A DNA stretch of 64,000 bases from Ectopseudomonas khazarica (GCF_004521985.1 NZ_SBHZ01000014.1:91296-155295), one strand, 5' to 3'. Positions 41,403-50,440 are shown, counted from the stretch's first letter. Translations and numbers: made by a program. The notes: generated from the letters alone by a model not told the origin.

Positions 41403-41569
41403 AGATGGGGGCAAGGTGCGAAAGAGCGCGCGGCGCCCCCGGTTGTACCGAGTAGAACCTGTTGCGTCCCCGCCGGCCCGGCGCAGTCGATCATCGTATG
41501 CTGCGCCGACCACCCGCCGGGGGCATTCATCCTTTCACCGAGCCGCCCGATGACGGCCATGAGGACACC

Positions 41570-42850
41570 ATGAGCAAGACTAACGAATCCCTGTTGCAAC
41601 GCCGCCAAGCCGCCGTACCGCGCGGTGTCGGCCAGATCCACCCGATCGTCGCCGAGCGCGCCGAGAACGCCACCGTATGGGACGTCGAGGGTCGCGAATA
41701 CATCGACTTCGCCGGCGGTATCGCCGTGCTGAACACCGGCCACCTGCATCCGAAGGTGATCGCCGCCGTTCAGGAGCAGCTGGGCAAGCTGAGCCACACC
41801 TGCTTCCAGGTGCTGGCGTACGAGCCCTACATCGAGCTGTGCGAAGAGATCGCCAAGCGTGTGCCGGGCGACTTCGCCAAGAAGACCCTGCTGGTCACCT
41901 CCGGCTCCGAAGCCGTCGAGAACGCGGTGAAGATCGCCCGTGCCGCCACCGGCCGCGCCGGCGTGATCGCCTTCACCGGCGCCTACCACGGCCGCACCAT
42001 GATGACCCTGTCGCTGACCGGCAAGGTGGTACCGTACTCCGCCGGCATGGGCCTGATGCCCGCCGGTGTGTACCGCGCCCAGGCGCCGTGCCCGCTGCAT
42101 GGCGTGAGCGAGGACGAGTCCATCGCCAGCATCGAGCGCATCTTCAAGAACGACGCGCAGCCGCAGGACATTGCCGCGATCATCATCGAGCCGGTCCAGG
42201 GCGAGGGTGGTTTCTACGTCAACTCCAAGCCGTTCATGCAGCGCCTGCGTGCCCTGTGCGACCAGCACGGCATCCTCCTGATCGCTGACGAAGTGCAGAC
42301 CGGTGCAGGCCGTACCGGCACCTTCTTCGCCACCGAACAACTGGGCGTGATCCCGGACCTGACCACTTTCGCCAAGTCCGTTGGCGGCGGTTTCCCGATC
42401 TCCGGCGTGTGCGGCAAGGCCGAGATCATGGACAAGATCGCCCCCGGCGGCCTGGGCGGCACCTACGCCGGCAGCCCCATCGCCTGCGCCGCGGCCCTGG
42501 CCGTGCTCAAGGTCTTCGACGAAGAGAACCTGCTGCAGCGTTCCAACGCCGTGGGCGAGATGCTCAAGGCCGGCCTCAATGCCATCGCCGCCAAGCACAA
42601 GGTGATCGGTGACGTACGTGGCCTCGGTTCGATGGTCGCCATCGAGCTGTTCGAAGGCGGTGACCACGACAAGCCGGCGGCCGAGCTGGTCGGCAAGATC
42701 GTCGCCCGTGCACGCGAGAAGGGCCTGATCCTGCTGTCCTGCGGCACCTACTACAACGTCATCCGCTTCCTGATGCCCGTCACCATCCCTGACGCGCAGC
42801 TGGAAAAGGGCATCGCCATCGTCGCCGAGTGCTTCGACGAGCTGGCCTGA
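41570..42850 (+). CDS. gabT: 4-aminobutyrate aminotransferase GabT
   Basis: GabT (426 aa) is the PLP-dependent transaminase converting GABA and 2-oxoglutarate to succinic semialdehyde and glutamate. It contains TSGSEAVENAVKIARAATGR, FTGAYHGRTMMTLSLTGK and ADEVQTGAGRTGTFFATE. The PLP lysine region is TTFAKSVGGGFPISG (Lys269). ATG at 41570 (MSKTNESLLQRRQAAVPRGVGQIHP) is preceded by GAGGA; the longer open frame upstream is not family-like. It works directly upstream of GabD in the pathway. Confidence 0.95.
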   Translation: MSKTNESLLQRRQAAVPRGVGQIHPIVAERAENATVWDVEGREYIDFAGGIAVLNTGHLHPKVIAAVQEQLGKLSHTCFQVLAYEPYIELCEEIAKRVPGDFAKKTLLVTSGSEAVENAVKIARAATGRAGVIAFTGAYHGRTMMTLSLTGKVVPYSAGMGLMPAGVYRAQAPCPLHGVSEDESIASIERIFKNDAQPQDIAAIIIEPVQGEGGFYVNSKPFMQRLRALCDQHGILLIADEVQTGAGRTGTFFATEQLGVIPDLTTFAKSVGGGFPISGVCGKAEIMDKIAPGGLGGTYAGSPIACAAALAVLKVFDEENLLQRSNAVGEMLKAGLNAIAAKHKVIGDVRGLGSMVAIELFEGGDHDKPAAELVGKIVARAREKGLILLSCGTYYNVIRFLMPVTIPDAQLEKGIAIVAECFDELA

Positions 42851-42901
42851 GCCGCGTCTGTCATACCTGCGCCCGCGGCTCGCCAGGCCGGGCGCCCCTG
42901 A

Positions 42902-42927
42902 GACCCGCCTTGTGCGGGTCTTTTTTT
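42902..42927 (+). terminator. terminator of gabT
   Basis: GACCCGC, 5-base loop, GCGGGTC, then seven T residues, 51 bases after the gabT stop. Confidence 0.9.
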
Positions 42928-42944
42928 GCCGGTACGGCGGGCAG

Positions 42945-42968
42945 AAAAAGGCCCGCACAAGGCGGGCC
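42945..42968 (-). terminator. terminator of the cupin gene
   Basis: On the minus strand GGCCCGC, 5-base loop, GCGGGCC is followed by five T residues. It lies back to back with the gabT terminator. Confidence 0.85.
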
Positions 42969-42999
42969 AAAGGGTGACAAGCAACAGGAACCGGGGCGC

Positions 43000-43359
43000 T
43001 TAACTGGGCTCGAAGATCACATAGACCTTGCGGCAGGTTTCCAGGACTTCCCAGGTGCCGGAGAAGCCGGCAGGAATCACGAAGCGGTCGCCGGCGCGCA
43101 CGGTCTTGGCGTTGCCATCGGCATCACGCAGTACGGAAACGCCCTGGAGGATCTCGCAGTACTCGTGCTCGGTGTAGCTCACCGTCCACTGGCCGACAGC
43201 GCCTTCCCAGATGCCGGTGCTGAACTGGCCGCAGGGGCTGCTGTAGTGGTTGCGCACGCTCTGCTCGGGGTCACCCTTGAGCACTTTCTCCTGGGCTGGA
43301 CGATAGTGTTCGGGGGCGGTGTTGGCCTGGGCGAAGTCGACGATCTGCTCGATGTTCAT
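43000..43359 (-). CDS. cupin-domain protein (DUF861/EutQ-like)
   Basis: A 119 aa single-domain cupin. It begins MNIEQIVDFAQANTAPEHYRPAQEKVL. The fold-defining segments are GIWEGAVGQWTVSYTEHEYCEILQGVSVLRDADGN and VRAGDRFVIPAGFSGTWEVLETCRKVYVIFEP. These match small cupin_3 proteins encoded beside amine catabolism genes in pseudomonads. The much longer open frame on this strand is an artefact of the dehydrogenase opposite. It is divergent from the aldehyde dehydrogenase at 43615, so a shared regulatory region and a role in amine metabolism are likely. No enzymatic activity is assigned. Confidence 0.82.
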   Translation of the reverse strand: MNIEQIVDFAQANTAPEHYRPAQEKVLKGDPEQSVRNHYSSPCGQFSTGIWEGAVGQWTVSYTEHEYCEILQGVSVLRDADGNAKTVRAGDRFVIPAGFSGTWEVLETCRKVYVIFEPS

Positions 43360-43456
43360 CTGGCGTATCCATGGTGATCGGTGGCGACGAGCGCACGGCC
43401 TGGAGGGGCCGCGACGGGAGTAGCGTGGCGGCAGTCTATGTTTAATAAAACGAACA

Positions 43457-43484
43457 TGACAAGGCTTTTTGCACGACTTTGTCA
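43457..43484. promoter_or_regulatory. dyad in the cupin/dehydrogenase intergenic region
   Basis: TGACAA (43457-43462) and TTGTCA (43479-43484) are inverted half sites with centres 22 bases apart, in an A/T-rich stretch between the two divergent genes. A second, shorter dyad (ATGTT and AACAT) lies at 43438-43457. They are candidates for PauR or another amine regulator. Confidence 0.35.
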
Positions 43485-43614
43485 AAAATATTGAAAAGCC
43501 CCAGCCCAGTGGTTTAGTGTGGCGCACAGGATTTGGCCAGCGAACTGGCCTTGCAGAATTATTGACAGTGCGCGCCTGAACAAGGCGCCACTTCCACCTT
43601 ATGAGGATGCCGGA

Positions 43615-45108
43615 ATGACTAGCCTGACTCGTGCCGACTGGGAACAGCGTGCCCAGAACCTGACCATCGAAACCCGCGCGTTCGTGCAGGGCGAGTACCG
43701 CGATGCGGAGTCGGGTGCCACCTTCGAGTGCATCAGCCCGGTCGATGGCCGCCTGCTCGGCCTGGTGGCCAGCTGTGACCAGGCCGACGCCGAGGTGGCG
43801 GTCAAGAACGCCCGCGCCACCTTCGACTCCGGCGTCTGGTCGCGCCTGGCGCCGGCCAAGCGCAAGAAGGTGATGATCCGCTTCGCCGAACTGATCGAGG
43901 CGCATGGCGAGGAGCTGGCGCTGCTGGAAACCCTCGACATGGGCAAGCCGATCAGCGACTCGCTGAACATCGACGTGAGCAGCGCGGCCAATGCCATCCG
44001 CTGGAGCGGCGAGGCCATCGACAAGATCTACGACGAAGTCGCCGCCACCGCGCATGACGAGCTGGGCCTGGTGACGCGCGAGCCGGTCGGTGTGGTCGCG
44101 GCCATCGTGCCGTGGAACTTCCCGCTGCTGATGACCTGCTGGAAGCTCGGCCCGGCGCTGTCGACCGGCAACTCGATCATCCTCAAACCCTCCGAGAAGT
44201 CGCCGCTGACCGGTATCCGCATCGCCCAGCTGGCCATCGAGGCCGGTATCCCGGCCGGTGTGTTCAACGTGCTGCCGGGCTTCGGCCACACCGTTGGCAA
44301 GGCGCTGGCCCTGCACATGGATGTCGACACCCTGGTGTTCACCGGCTCGACCAAGATCGCCAAGCAACTGATGATCTACGCCGGTGAGTCGAACATGAAA
44401 CGCGTCTGGCTGGAAGCCGGCGGCAAGAGCCCGAACATCGTCTTCGCCGACGCGCCGGACCTGCAGGCCGCTGCCGAGTCCGCCGCCAGCGCCATCGCCT
44501 TCAACCAGGGCGAGGTGTGCACCGCCGGTTCGCGCCTGCTGGTGGAGAACGCCATCAAGGACAAGTTCGTGCCCATGGTGGTCGAGGCGATCAAGGCCTG
44601 GAAGCCGGGCAACCCGCTGGACCCGGCCACCAATGTCGGCGCGCTGGTCGACACCACGCAGATGAACAATGTGCTGGCCTACATCCAGGCCGGCCACGAG
44701 GACGGCGCCAAGCTGGTGGCTGGCGGTAGCCGGGTGATGGAAGAGACCGGCGGTACCTACGTCGAGCCGACCATCTTCGACGGCGTGAGCAACGCCATGC
44801 GCATCGCCAAGGAAGAAATCTTCGGCCCGGTGCTGTCGGTGATCGGTTTCGATACCCAGGAAGAAGCGGTGGCCATCGCCAACGACACCATCTACGGCCT
44901 GGCCGCCGCGGTATGGACCAGCAACCTGTCGCGTGCCCACCTGGTCGGCAAGGCGCTGCGTGCCGGTAGCGTGTGGATCAACCAGTACGATGGCGGTGAC
45001 ATGACCGCACCGTTCGGTGGCTTCAAGCAGTCCGGCAACGGCCGTGACAAGTCGCTGCATGCGTTCGACAAGTACACCGAACTGAAAGCGACCTGGATCA
45101 AGCTGTAA
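43615..45108 (+). CDS. kauB: aldehyde dehydrogenase of polyamine/arginine breakdown (KauB/PuuC type)
   Basis: A 497 aa aldehyde dehydrogenase matching the enzyme that oxidises 4-guanidinobutyraldehyde, gamma-glutamyl-gamma-aminobutyraldehyde and similar aldehydes in Pseudomonas. Key parts are VPWNFPLLMTCWKLGPALSTGNSIILKPSEKSPLT, WLEAGGKSPNIVFADAPD (Glu267), FNQGEVCTAGSRLLV (catalytic Cys302) and the end FGGFKQSGNGRDKSLHAFDKYTELKATWIKL. ATG at 43615 fits family length. The surrounding gab, PuuB-like and PauR genes support an amine role; the exact substrate is inferred. Confidence 0.88.
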   Translation: MTSLTRADWEQRAQNLTIETRAFVQGEYRDAESGATFECISPVDGRLLGLVASCDQADAEVAVKNARATFDSGVWSRLAPAKRKKVMIRFAELIEAHGEELALLETLDMGKPISDSLNIDVSSAANAIRWSGEAIDKIYDEVAATAHDELGLVTREPVGVVAAIVPWNFPLLMTCWKLGPALSTGNSIILKPSEKSPLTGIRIAQLAIEAGIPAGVFNVLPGFGHTVGKALALHMDVDTLVFTGSTKIAKQLMIYAGESNMKRVWLEAGGKSPNIVFADAPDLQAAAESAASAIAFNQGEVCTAGSRLLVENAIKDKFVPMVVEAIKAWKPGNPLDPATNVGALVDTTQMNNVLAYIQAGHEDGAKLVAGGSRVMEETGGTYVEPTIFDGVSNAMRIAKEEIFGPVLSVIGFDTQEEAVAIANDTIYGLAAAVWTSNLSRAHLVGKALRAGSVWINQYDGGDMTAPFGGFKQSGNGRDKSLHAFDKYTELKATWIKL

Positions 45109-45340
45109 GGGCAGCGGGGCGTCTTCTCCGGCGTTGGCCCGGAACAAGGTCGGCGGCGCTGCCTGCGTTCGGCGATGCGCTGCGATCACTGCTCACTTCG
45201 TGACCCGGTGATCGGCTCCCCTCTTCCATTCATGGGCAAGGGGGAGAGGGCCGGCGACCGCGCTCTGAAACCTGCGGCCGGGCTCCCTGCGGAGTCCGGC
45301 CGTTGTCTTTGCAACGGCTCGGCAACCAAGGAAGTGAGTC

Positions 45341-46492
45341 ATGCGTTGGGGCACCTATTTCGCCGTCTGTTCGGCGGTCATCAGCATCGGCCTGGCACTG
45401 GGCGTGACCATGCCTCTGGTTTCGTTGCGCCTGGAGAGCTGGGGCTACGATTCCTTCGCCATCGGCGTGATGGCCGCGACACCGGCAGTCGGCGTTCTGC
45501 TCGGTGCTTCGCTGGCCGGGCGCCTGGCCGCGCGCTTCGGCACCACCGCACTGATGCAGGCGTGCCTGCTGCTCGGTGCGCTGTCGGTGGCCCTGCTGGC
45601 GCTGGTGCAGAGCTACGCGGTATGGGTGGCGCTGCGCCTGTTCATCGGCGTGGCGCTGACCGTGGTGTTCATCCTGGGCGAGAGCTGGATCAACCAGCTT
45701 GCCGTGGAGAAGTGGCGCGGGCGCCTGGTGGCCCTGTATGGCACCGGCTACGCCCTCAGCCAGCTCAGCGGCCCGCTGCTGCTCACGGCCCTGGGCACGG
45801 ATACCGATAGCGGCTTCTGGACCGGCGTCGGCCTGCTCATCGGCGGGTCGCTGATCCTGCTGGGCCGCAGCGGGGCGCCGCGAGTGGATGCACACAGCGC
45901 CTCGGGGCGCGGCCTGGCGGTGTTCTGCCGGAAGATGCCGGCGATCGCCTGGGCGGTGATGCTGTTCGCCGCGTTCGAGGCGATGATGCTGACCCTGCTG
46001 CCGGTCTACGGCCTGCGCCAGGGCTTCACCCAGGAAGTGGCCCTGTTCATGGTCAGTGTGGTGGTGGTCGGTGACGCGGTGCTGCAGTTGCCGATCGGCT
46101 GGCTGGCCGATCGCATTTCGCGGCAGTTGCTGTTCCGTTGCTGCGGCCTGGTGCTGCTGGTGTCCAGCCTGGCGATTCCGGCCCTGCTGCATACCGCGCT
46201 GATCTGGCCGTTGCTGGTGGCGTTCGGCGCCAGCGCCGGCGGCCTGTTCACCCTGTCACTGATCCTGATCGGCGAGCGCTACCGTGATGACGAACTGGTA
46301 CGGGCCAACGCCCATGTCGCGCAGCTGTGGGGTATCGGCTGCCTGATCGGGCCGCTGACCACCGGCGCGGTCAGCCAGTGGATCAGTGGCCATGCCTTGC
46401 CCCTGCTGATGGCGACCGGCGCAGCCGTCTTCGTCGTCCTGGCCTGGCGCGACGAGGGCTTGTCGGCCGCGCCGGCCGAAGGGCACTCCTAG
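45341..46492 (+). CDS. major facilitator transporter, YcaD-like
   Basis: A 383 aa inner-membrane protein with 12 predicted helices. The stretch LRLFIGVALTVVFILGESWINQLAVEKWRGRLVALYGTGYALSQLSGPLLL is the hallmark of the YcaD-type MFS subfamily, with ESWIN in helix 4 and a GR-containing loop. Loop motif GRLAARFGTTAL fits MFS motif A. AAGGAAG precedes the ATG. The substrate is unknown. Location next to kauB hints at an amine or amino-acid-derived compound, but that is only proximity. Confidence 0.82.
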   Translation: MRWGTYFAVCSAVISIGLALGVTMPLVSLRLESWGYDSFAIGVMAATPAVGVLLGASLAGRLAARFGTTALMQACLLLGALSVALLALVQSYAVWVALRLFIGVALTVVFILGESWINQLAVEKWRGRLVALYGTGYALSQLSGPLLLTALGTDTDSGFWTGVGLLIGGSLILLGRSGAPRVDAHSASGRGLAVFCRKMPAIAWAVMLFAAFEAMMLTLLPVYGLRQGFTQEVALFMVSVVVVGDAVLQLPIGWLADRISRQLLFRCCGLVLLVSSLAIPALLHTALIWPLLVAFGASAGGLFTLSLILIGERYRDDELVRANAHVAQLWGIGCLIGPLTTGAVSQWISGHALPLLMATGAAVFVVLAWRDEGLSAAPAEGHS

Positions 46493-46555
46493 CGCGCAGC
46501 CAGCAGCAGGGCACGCAGACGCAACGGGCGCACGCCGGCCTTTGCAGGCCAAGGC

Positions 46556-47980
46556 TCAGTCGCTCAGTTCGCTCAGCAACTCGCTGATGGTCGCGCCGAT
46601 CTGCCGCACCGCCGCCTCGATGGCCTCGCTGGGTGGCTCGGCGTAGTTCAGGCGGATGCAGTTGCGGTACTTGCCGGCTGCGGAAAAGATGCTGCCCGGC
46701 GCGATCTGGATCTTGTGCGGCAGCAGGGCGCGGTTGAGCTTCTGGCTGTCGAAGCCCTGCGGCATCTCCACCCAGAGCATGAAGCTGCCCTGGGGGCGGC
46801 TGACCCGCGTGCCGGCCGGGAAATAGCGGCTGACCCAATCCACCATCAGGTCGCGGCTGCGCAAGTACTGCGCGCGCATGCGCCGCAGGTGGGGCTCGTA
46901 GTGGCCGTCACGCAGGTACTCGGCGACGGCCACCTGCGGCAGCTGGGCGGTGCTGCCGGTGCCCAGGTACTTCATGTGCACCACCTGCTCCAGGTAGCGT
47001 CCCGGGGCGATCCAGCCGACCCGCAGGCCGGGTGCCAGGGTCTTGGAGAAGGAACTGCAGAACAGCACGCGGCCGTCCTCGTCGTAGGACTTGATGCTGC
47101 GCGGGCGCGGGTAACTGTAAGCGAGGTCGGCGTAGACATCGTCCTCGATGATGGCCACGTCGAAGCGTTGCGCCAGGGCGACCAGGGCGCGCTTGTTGGC
47201 CTCGGGCATGATGTAGCCGAGCGGGTTGTTGCAGTTCGGCGTGAGCTGGATGGCCTTGATCGGCCACTGCTCGAGCGCCATTTCCAGGGCTTCCAGGTTG
47301 ATCCCGGTCAGCGGGTCGGTGGGCAGCTCCAGCGCCTTCATGCCGAAGCCCTTGAGGGCCTGCATCACGCCGTGGAAGCTCGGCGAGTCGACGGCGACGA
47401 TATCGCCGGGCTGGCAGATGGCGCGCACTGCCGCCGAGAGCGCTTCATGGCAGCCGGTGGTGATCACCAGGTCCTCCGCCGCCACCTGGCAGCCGGAGTC
47501 GAGCATCAGCCGGGCGACCTGCTCACGCAGGCGGTTGTCACCGCGTATGCCGCCGTAGGTGAGGATGTCCGGGTCCTGGCGACGGGCCTGGCGGGACAGG
47601 TTGCGCAGCAGCGGTTTCAGTGTCGGGCTGCTGATGTCGGGCCGGCCGCGACCGAGCTGCAGGATGTCGTGCTGCGGGGAGCTGCTGATCAGCTCCAGCA
47701 CGTGGTCCCACTGCGAAACCTCCACCGGCCGCTGCGCCGCCCGGATGATCTGTGGCAGCGCCGGCACCTGGCGTTCCAGCGGCACGAAATAACCGGACTT
47801 CGGCCGTGGTGCGGCCAGGCCCATGTCTTCGAGGTGGCGGTAGGCCTGCTGCACCGTGCTGAGGCTAACGCCGTGTTCCTGGCTCAGGCTGCGCACCGAG
47901 GGCAGGCGGTCACCGGGGCGGTAGAGGCCCTGCTCGATGCGTGTGCCCAGCAGTTGGGCCAGGTTCATGTACAGCGTCAT
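46556..47980 (-). CDS. MocR-type regulator (GntR helix-turn-helix fused to aminotransferase domain)
   Basis: A 474 aa PLP-containing transcription factor. Residues 1-70 are a GntR winged helix (GLYRPGDRLPSVRSLSQEHGVSLSTVQQAYRHLEDMGL). Residues 100-474 are a fold-type I aminotransferase with LVITTGCHEALSAAVRAICQPGD, TPNCNNPLGYIMP, IIEDDVYADLAY and the PLP-binding Lys313 in SSFSKTLAPGLRVGW. Such regulators sense PLP adducts of amino compounds, as GabR does with GABA. It is divergent from a DUF1127 gene across an intergenic region with repeated GAATCTGT sites. Its target is unproven; the neighbouring genes are candidates. Confidence 0.88.
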   Translation of the reverse strand: MTLYMNLAQLLGTRIEQGLYRPGDRLPSVRSLSQEHGVSLSTVQQAYRHLEDMGLAAPRPKSGYFVPLERQVPALPQIIRAAQRPVEVSQWDHVLELISSSPQHDILQLGRGRPDISSPTLKPLLRNLSRQARRQDPDILTYGGIRGDNRLREQVARLMLDSGCQVAAEDLVITTGCHEALSAAVRAICQPGDIVAVDSPSFHGVMQALKGFGMKALELPTDPLTGINLEALEMALEQWPIKAIQLTPNCNNPLGYIMPEANKRALVALAQRFDVAIIEDDVYADLAYSYPRPRSIKSYDEDGRVLFCSSFSKTLAPGLRVGWIAPGRYLEQVVHMKYLGTGSTAQLPQVAVAEYLRDGHYEPHLRRMRAQYLRSRDLMVDWVSRYFPAGTRVSRPQGSFMLWVEMPQGFDSQKLNRALLPHKIQIAPGSIFSAAGKYRNCIRLNYAEPPSEAIEAAVRQIGATISELLSELSD

Positions 47981-48021
47981 GACAGTTACCCGGAAAACTC
48001 AGACTGTGTGGTTTGACCAGT

Positions 48022-48100
48022 ACAGATTCGCGCAGAAAATCCAATTCAGCCGGAATCGAGCGGAATCTGTATGGAGTTAATAAGAGTTTTTTGAATCTGT
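48022..48100. promoter_or_regulatory. three copies of an 8-base site between the MocR gene and the DUF1127 gene
   Basis: ACAGATTC (48022-48029) is the reverse complement of GAATCTGT, which occurs at 48063-48070 and 48093-48100. The last two are direct repeats exactly 30 bases apart, three helical turns. MocR regulators often bind such direct and inverted repeats, so these are likely operator sites. Confidence 0.55.
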
Positions 48101-48161
48101 CATGTATTTTCTGGCAGCGGCATCCTGATCTCCCATGACAGAAGGCAACGGGAGCATGACG

Positions 48162-48386
48162 ATGACCAGTTTCAGCAAGACAGACCTCGCAGCTGCGAGC
48201 GGGCCCGTTCGCAGTGCGGCCGAGCCGCGCGCGACCCGCTACTTCGGGCGCAACTGGCCGGCCTTCTGGCGTCGTCTGAACACCCGCGGCATGCTGCGCA
48301 AGCTCAACGACCAGCAACTGCGCGACATCGGCCTCACTCGCGCGCAGGCCGAGCGCGAGGTCTGCCTGCCGTTCTGGAAGCTGTAG
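48162..48386 (+). CDS. small DUF1127 protein
   Basis: A 74 aa protein whose C-terminal half carries the DUF1127 pattern WRRLNTRGMLRKLNDQQLRDIGLTRAQAEREVCLPFWKL. Proteins of this kind are small, basic and linked to RNA or metabolic regulation in some Alphaproteobacteria; here the role is unknown. ATG at 48162 has GGAG at 7 bases. ATGs at 48135 and 48156 are in frame but worse placed. It is divergent from the MocR-type gene and may be its target. Confidence 0.8.
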   Translation: MTSFSKTDLAAASGPVRSAAEPRATRYFGRNWPAFWRRLNTRGMLRKLNDQQLRDIGLTRAQAEREVCLPFWKL

Positions 48387-48421
48387 CCCGACCGCTGCAG
48401 GAGCGGCCGCCGCCGCTGTGC

Positions 48422-49735
48422 CTACAGCAGCTCTTTCAGGCGGTGCCAGGCCATGCCCAGGGCCAGGAGTGGCGAACGCAGATGCTTGCCACCCGGGAAG
48501 GTCATGTGCGGTACCTGGGCGAACAGGTCGAAGCCCTGGCTGGCCTGGCCGGCGATGGCTTCGGCGAGCAGCTTGCCGGCCAGGTGCGTGGCGTTGACGC
48601 CGTGGCCGGCATAGGCCTGGGCATGGAACACGTTGGGCTGATCCTTGAGGCGACCGACCTGCGGCAGGCGATTGGCGCCGATGCCGATCATGCCGCCCCA
48701 CTGATAGTCGATGCGTACGTTGGCCAGTTGCGGGAACACCTTGAGCATCTTCGGCCGCATGTAGCCGGCGATGTCCGCCGGGTCGCGTCCGGAGTAGTGG
48801 CAGGCGCCACCGAACAGCAGGCGGCGGTCGGCCGAGAGCCGGTAGTAGTCCACGGTCACGCGCTGGTCGCACAGCGCCATGTTCTGCGGGATCAGCTCAC
48901 GGGCCTGCTCCTCGGACAGTTGCTCGGTGGCGATGATGTAACTGCCGGCCGGCAGCACCTTGCCGCTGAGGCTCGGGTTGAGTCCGTTGATGTAGGCGTT
49001 GCAGGCCAGTACCAGGAAGCGTGCGCGGACCTGGCCCTGCGCGGTGTGCACGCGCACCTCGTTGCCATAGTCGATGCGGGTGACCGGCGACTCCTCGAAC
49101 AGCTGCACGCCCAGCGACTGCGCCGCGGCGGCTTCGCCGAGCGCCAGGTTGAGCGGGTGCAGGTGGCCCGAACCCATGTCGATCATGGCGCCGTGGTAGT
49201 TGCGGGAACCGACCACCTCGTGGATGCGCTCCTGCGGAACCAGACGCAGCTCGTGGCGGTAGCCGAGGCTTTCCAGCTCGGCCTTGTCCTCGGCGAAGCC
49301 GTCGAGATGGGCCGGCTTGTTGGCCAGGTCGCAGTAGCCCCAGGTCAGGTCGCAGTCGATCTGGAAGCGCTCGACCCGCTCGCGCACGATCTCCACCGCC
49401 TCCAGGCCCATCAGCTTGAACTGGCGCACGCCTTCCTTGCCCACCACCGACTCGAACTGCTCGACGTCATGGCCCACGCCGCGAATCAGTTGCCCGCCGT
49501 TGCGCCCGCTGGCACCCCAGCCGATCCTGCGTGCTTCCAGCAGTGCCACCGACAGGCCTTTCTGGGCCAGCTCGATGGCGGTGTTCAGGCCGCTGAAACC
49601 GCCGCCGACGATGCACACATCCACCTGCAGCTCACCGCCCAGGGGCGGGTAGGCCTGCTGGCGATTGACGCTGGCGGCGTAGTAGGAAGCGGCATGCTGT
49701 GGGCTGTGGACGGGCTGTTGAACGCGGGCGTTCAT
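48422..49735 (-). CDS. FAD-dependent oxidoreductase, gamma-glutamylputrescine oxidase type (PuuB-like)
   Basis: A 437 aa DAO-family flavoprotein. It has the ADP-binding motif VDVCIVGGGFSGLNTAIELAQKGLSVALLEARRIGWGASGRNGGQLIRG and YYRLSADRRLLFGGACHYSGR. The end is YQWGGMIGIGANRLPQVGRL, then YAGHGVNATHLAGKLLAEAI. The layout matches PuuB and related amine or N-methyl-amino-acid oxidases. ATG at 49735 is chosen because the family begins about 20-40 residues before the FAD motif. In Pseudomonas a PuuB-like gene lies near the dadA and kauB loci, as here. Substrate is an inference. Confidence 0.82.
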   Translation of the reverse strand: MNARVQQPVHSPQHAASYYAASVNRQQAYPPLGGELQVDVCIVGGGFSGLNTAIELAQKGLSVALLEARRIGWGASGRNGGQLIRGVGHDVEQFESVVGKEGVRQFKLMGLEAVEIVRERVERFQIDCDLTWGYCDLANKPAHLDGFAEDKAELESLGYRHELRLVPQERIHEVVGSRNYHGAMIDMGSGHLHPLNLALGEAAAAQSLGVQLFEESPVTRIDYGNEVRVHTAQGQVRARFLVLACNAYINGLNPSLSGKVLPAGSYIIATEQLSEEQARELIPQNMALCDQRVTVDYYRLSADRRLLFGGACHYSGRDPADIAGYMRPKMLKVFPQLANVRIDYQWGGMIGIGANRLPQVGRLKDQPNVFHAQAYAGHGVNATHLAGKLLAEAIAGQASQGFDLFAQVPHMTFPGGKHLRSPLLALGMAWHRLKELL

Positions 49736-49883
49736 GTGCGAAATCCTGATTTTGGTGTGTGGAAAATTTAACGCAGGATAAGCGCGTGATCCGCCCGACG
49801 CCAAGAGGCAAGCGGAAAAAAGCAGGATTTATCGGCGGGCCGGGCGCTGTAGACTGTGCCCTTCGTTCCCCGGATGCCCAGGC

Positions 49884-50237
49884 ATGAGCTGCACTGACCG
49901 CAAGATAGACTACCTGCGCCGACAGATTCCGCGCTTCGACTGCGTGCCGGGCTGTCACGACTGCTGCGGGCCGGTCACCGCATCGTCGCAGGAGCTGGCG
50001 CGCCTGCCGGTGAAGAGCGATGCCGAACATGAGGCGGCGCTGGCCGAGTACAACTGCGTACACCTGGGGCCCAATGGCTGCGAAGTGTATGACCAGCGCC
50101 CGCTGATCTGCCGTCTGTTCGGCACCACGCCGAACCTGCCGTGCCCGCGTGGACGTGCCCCCGAGCAGCCCATCGAGCCGGCCATGGAGCAGCAGGTACA
50201 CCGCCTGATCGCCAGCACGCGGCAGCGTCTGCTGTAG
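49884..50237 (+). CDS. YkgJ-family cysteine cluster protein
   Basis: A 117 aa protein with CVPGCHDCCGPV near residue 20, then NCVHLGPNGCEVYDQRPLICRLFG. The pattern of Cys residues (C-x3-C-x2-CC, then C-x7-C-x8-C) is that of the YkgJ zinc- or iron-chelating family (UPF0153). A C-terminal tail is helical. The ATG has no strong ribosome binding site. Function is unknown. It stands alone between the oxidase and the LysR gene. Confidence 0.85.
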   Translation: MSCTDRKIDYLRRQIPRFDCVPGCHDCCGPVTASSQELARLPVKSDAEHEAALAEYNCVHLGPNGCEVYDQRPLICRLFGTTPNLPCPRGRAPEQPIEPAMEQQVHRLIASTRQRLL

Positions 50238-50440
50238 GGAGCACTTGGGCTCGGGGCGAAAAGTCGTCGAGCTAAAGTCAGGCAATCGCGATGGCGGCCC
50301 CGTGAAATCGCCCGAGGAAGCGCAGTCTGCGTGCTGTGAACGAGCATTCTGAGCGCGTCTCAACGCAGCATCATTTTCGTGCAAAGCCTGGCTCGCCAGG
50401 CCAGGTCCCTGGCGTACGCTGCGCTGCGTGTCGCCGGCAG

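Noticed and set aside
43501..43545. Possible sigma-54 promoter before kauB (GTGTGGCGCACAGGATTTGG)
   Set aside because: The GG is present, but the base pair ten positions later is not GC, so the required spacing fails.
43360..45189. Long N-terminal extension of the cupin frame opposite kauB
   Set aside because: Only the last 119 codons resemble a cupin and have a sensible start. The rest is antisense to the aldehyde dehydrogenase.
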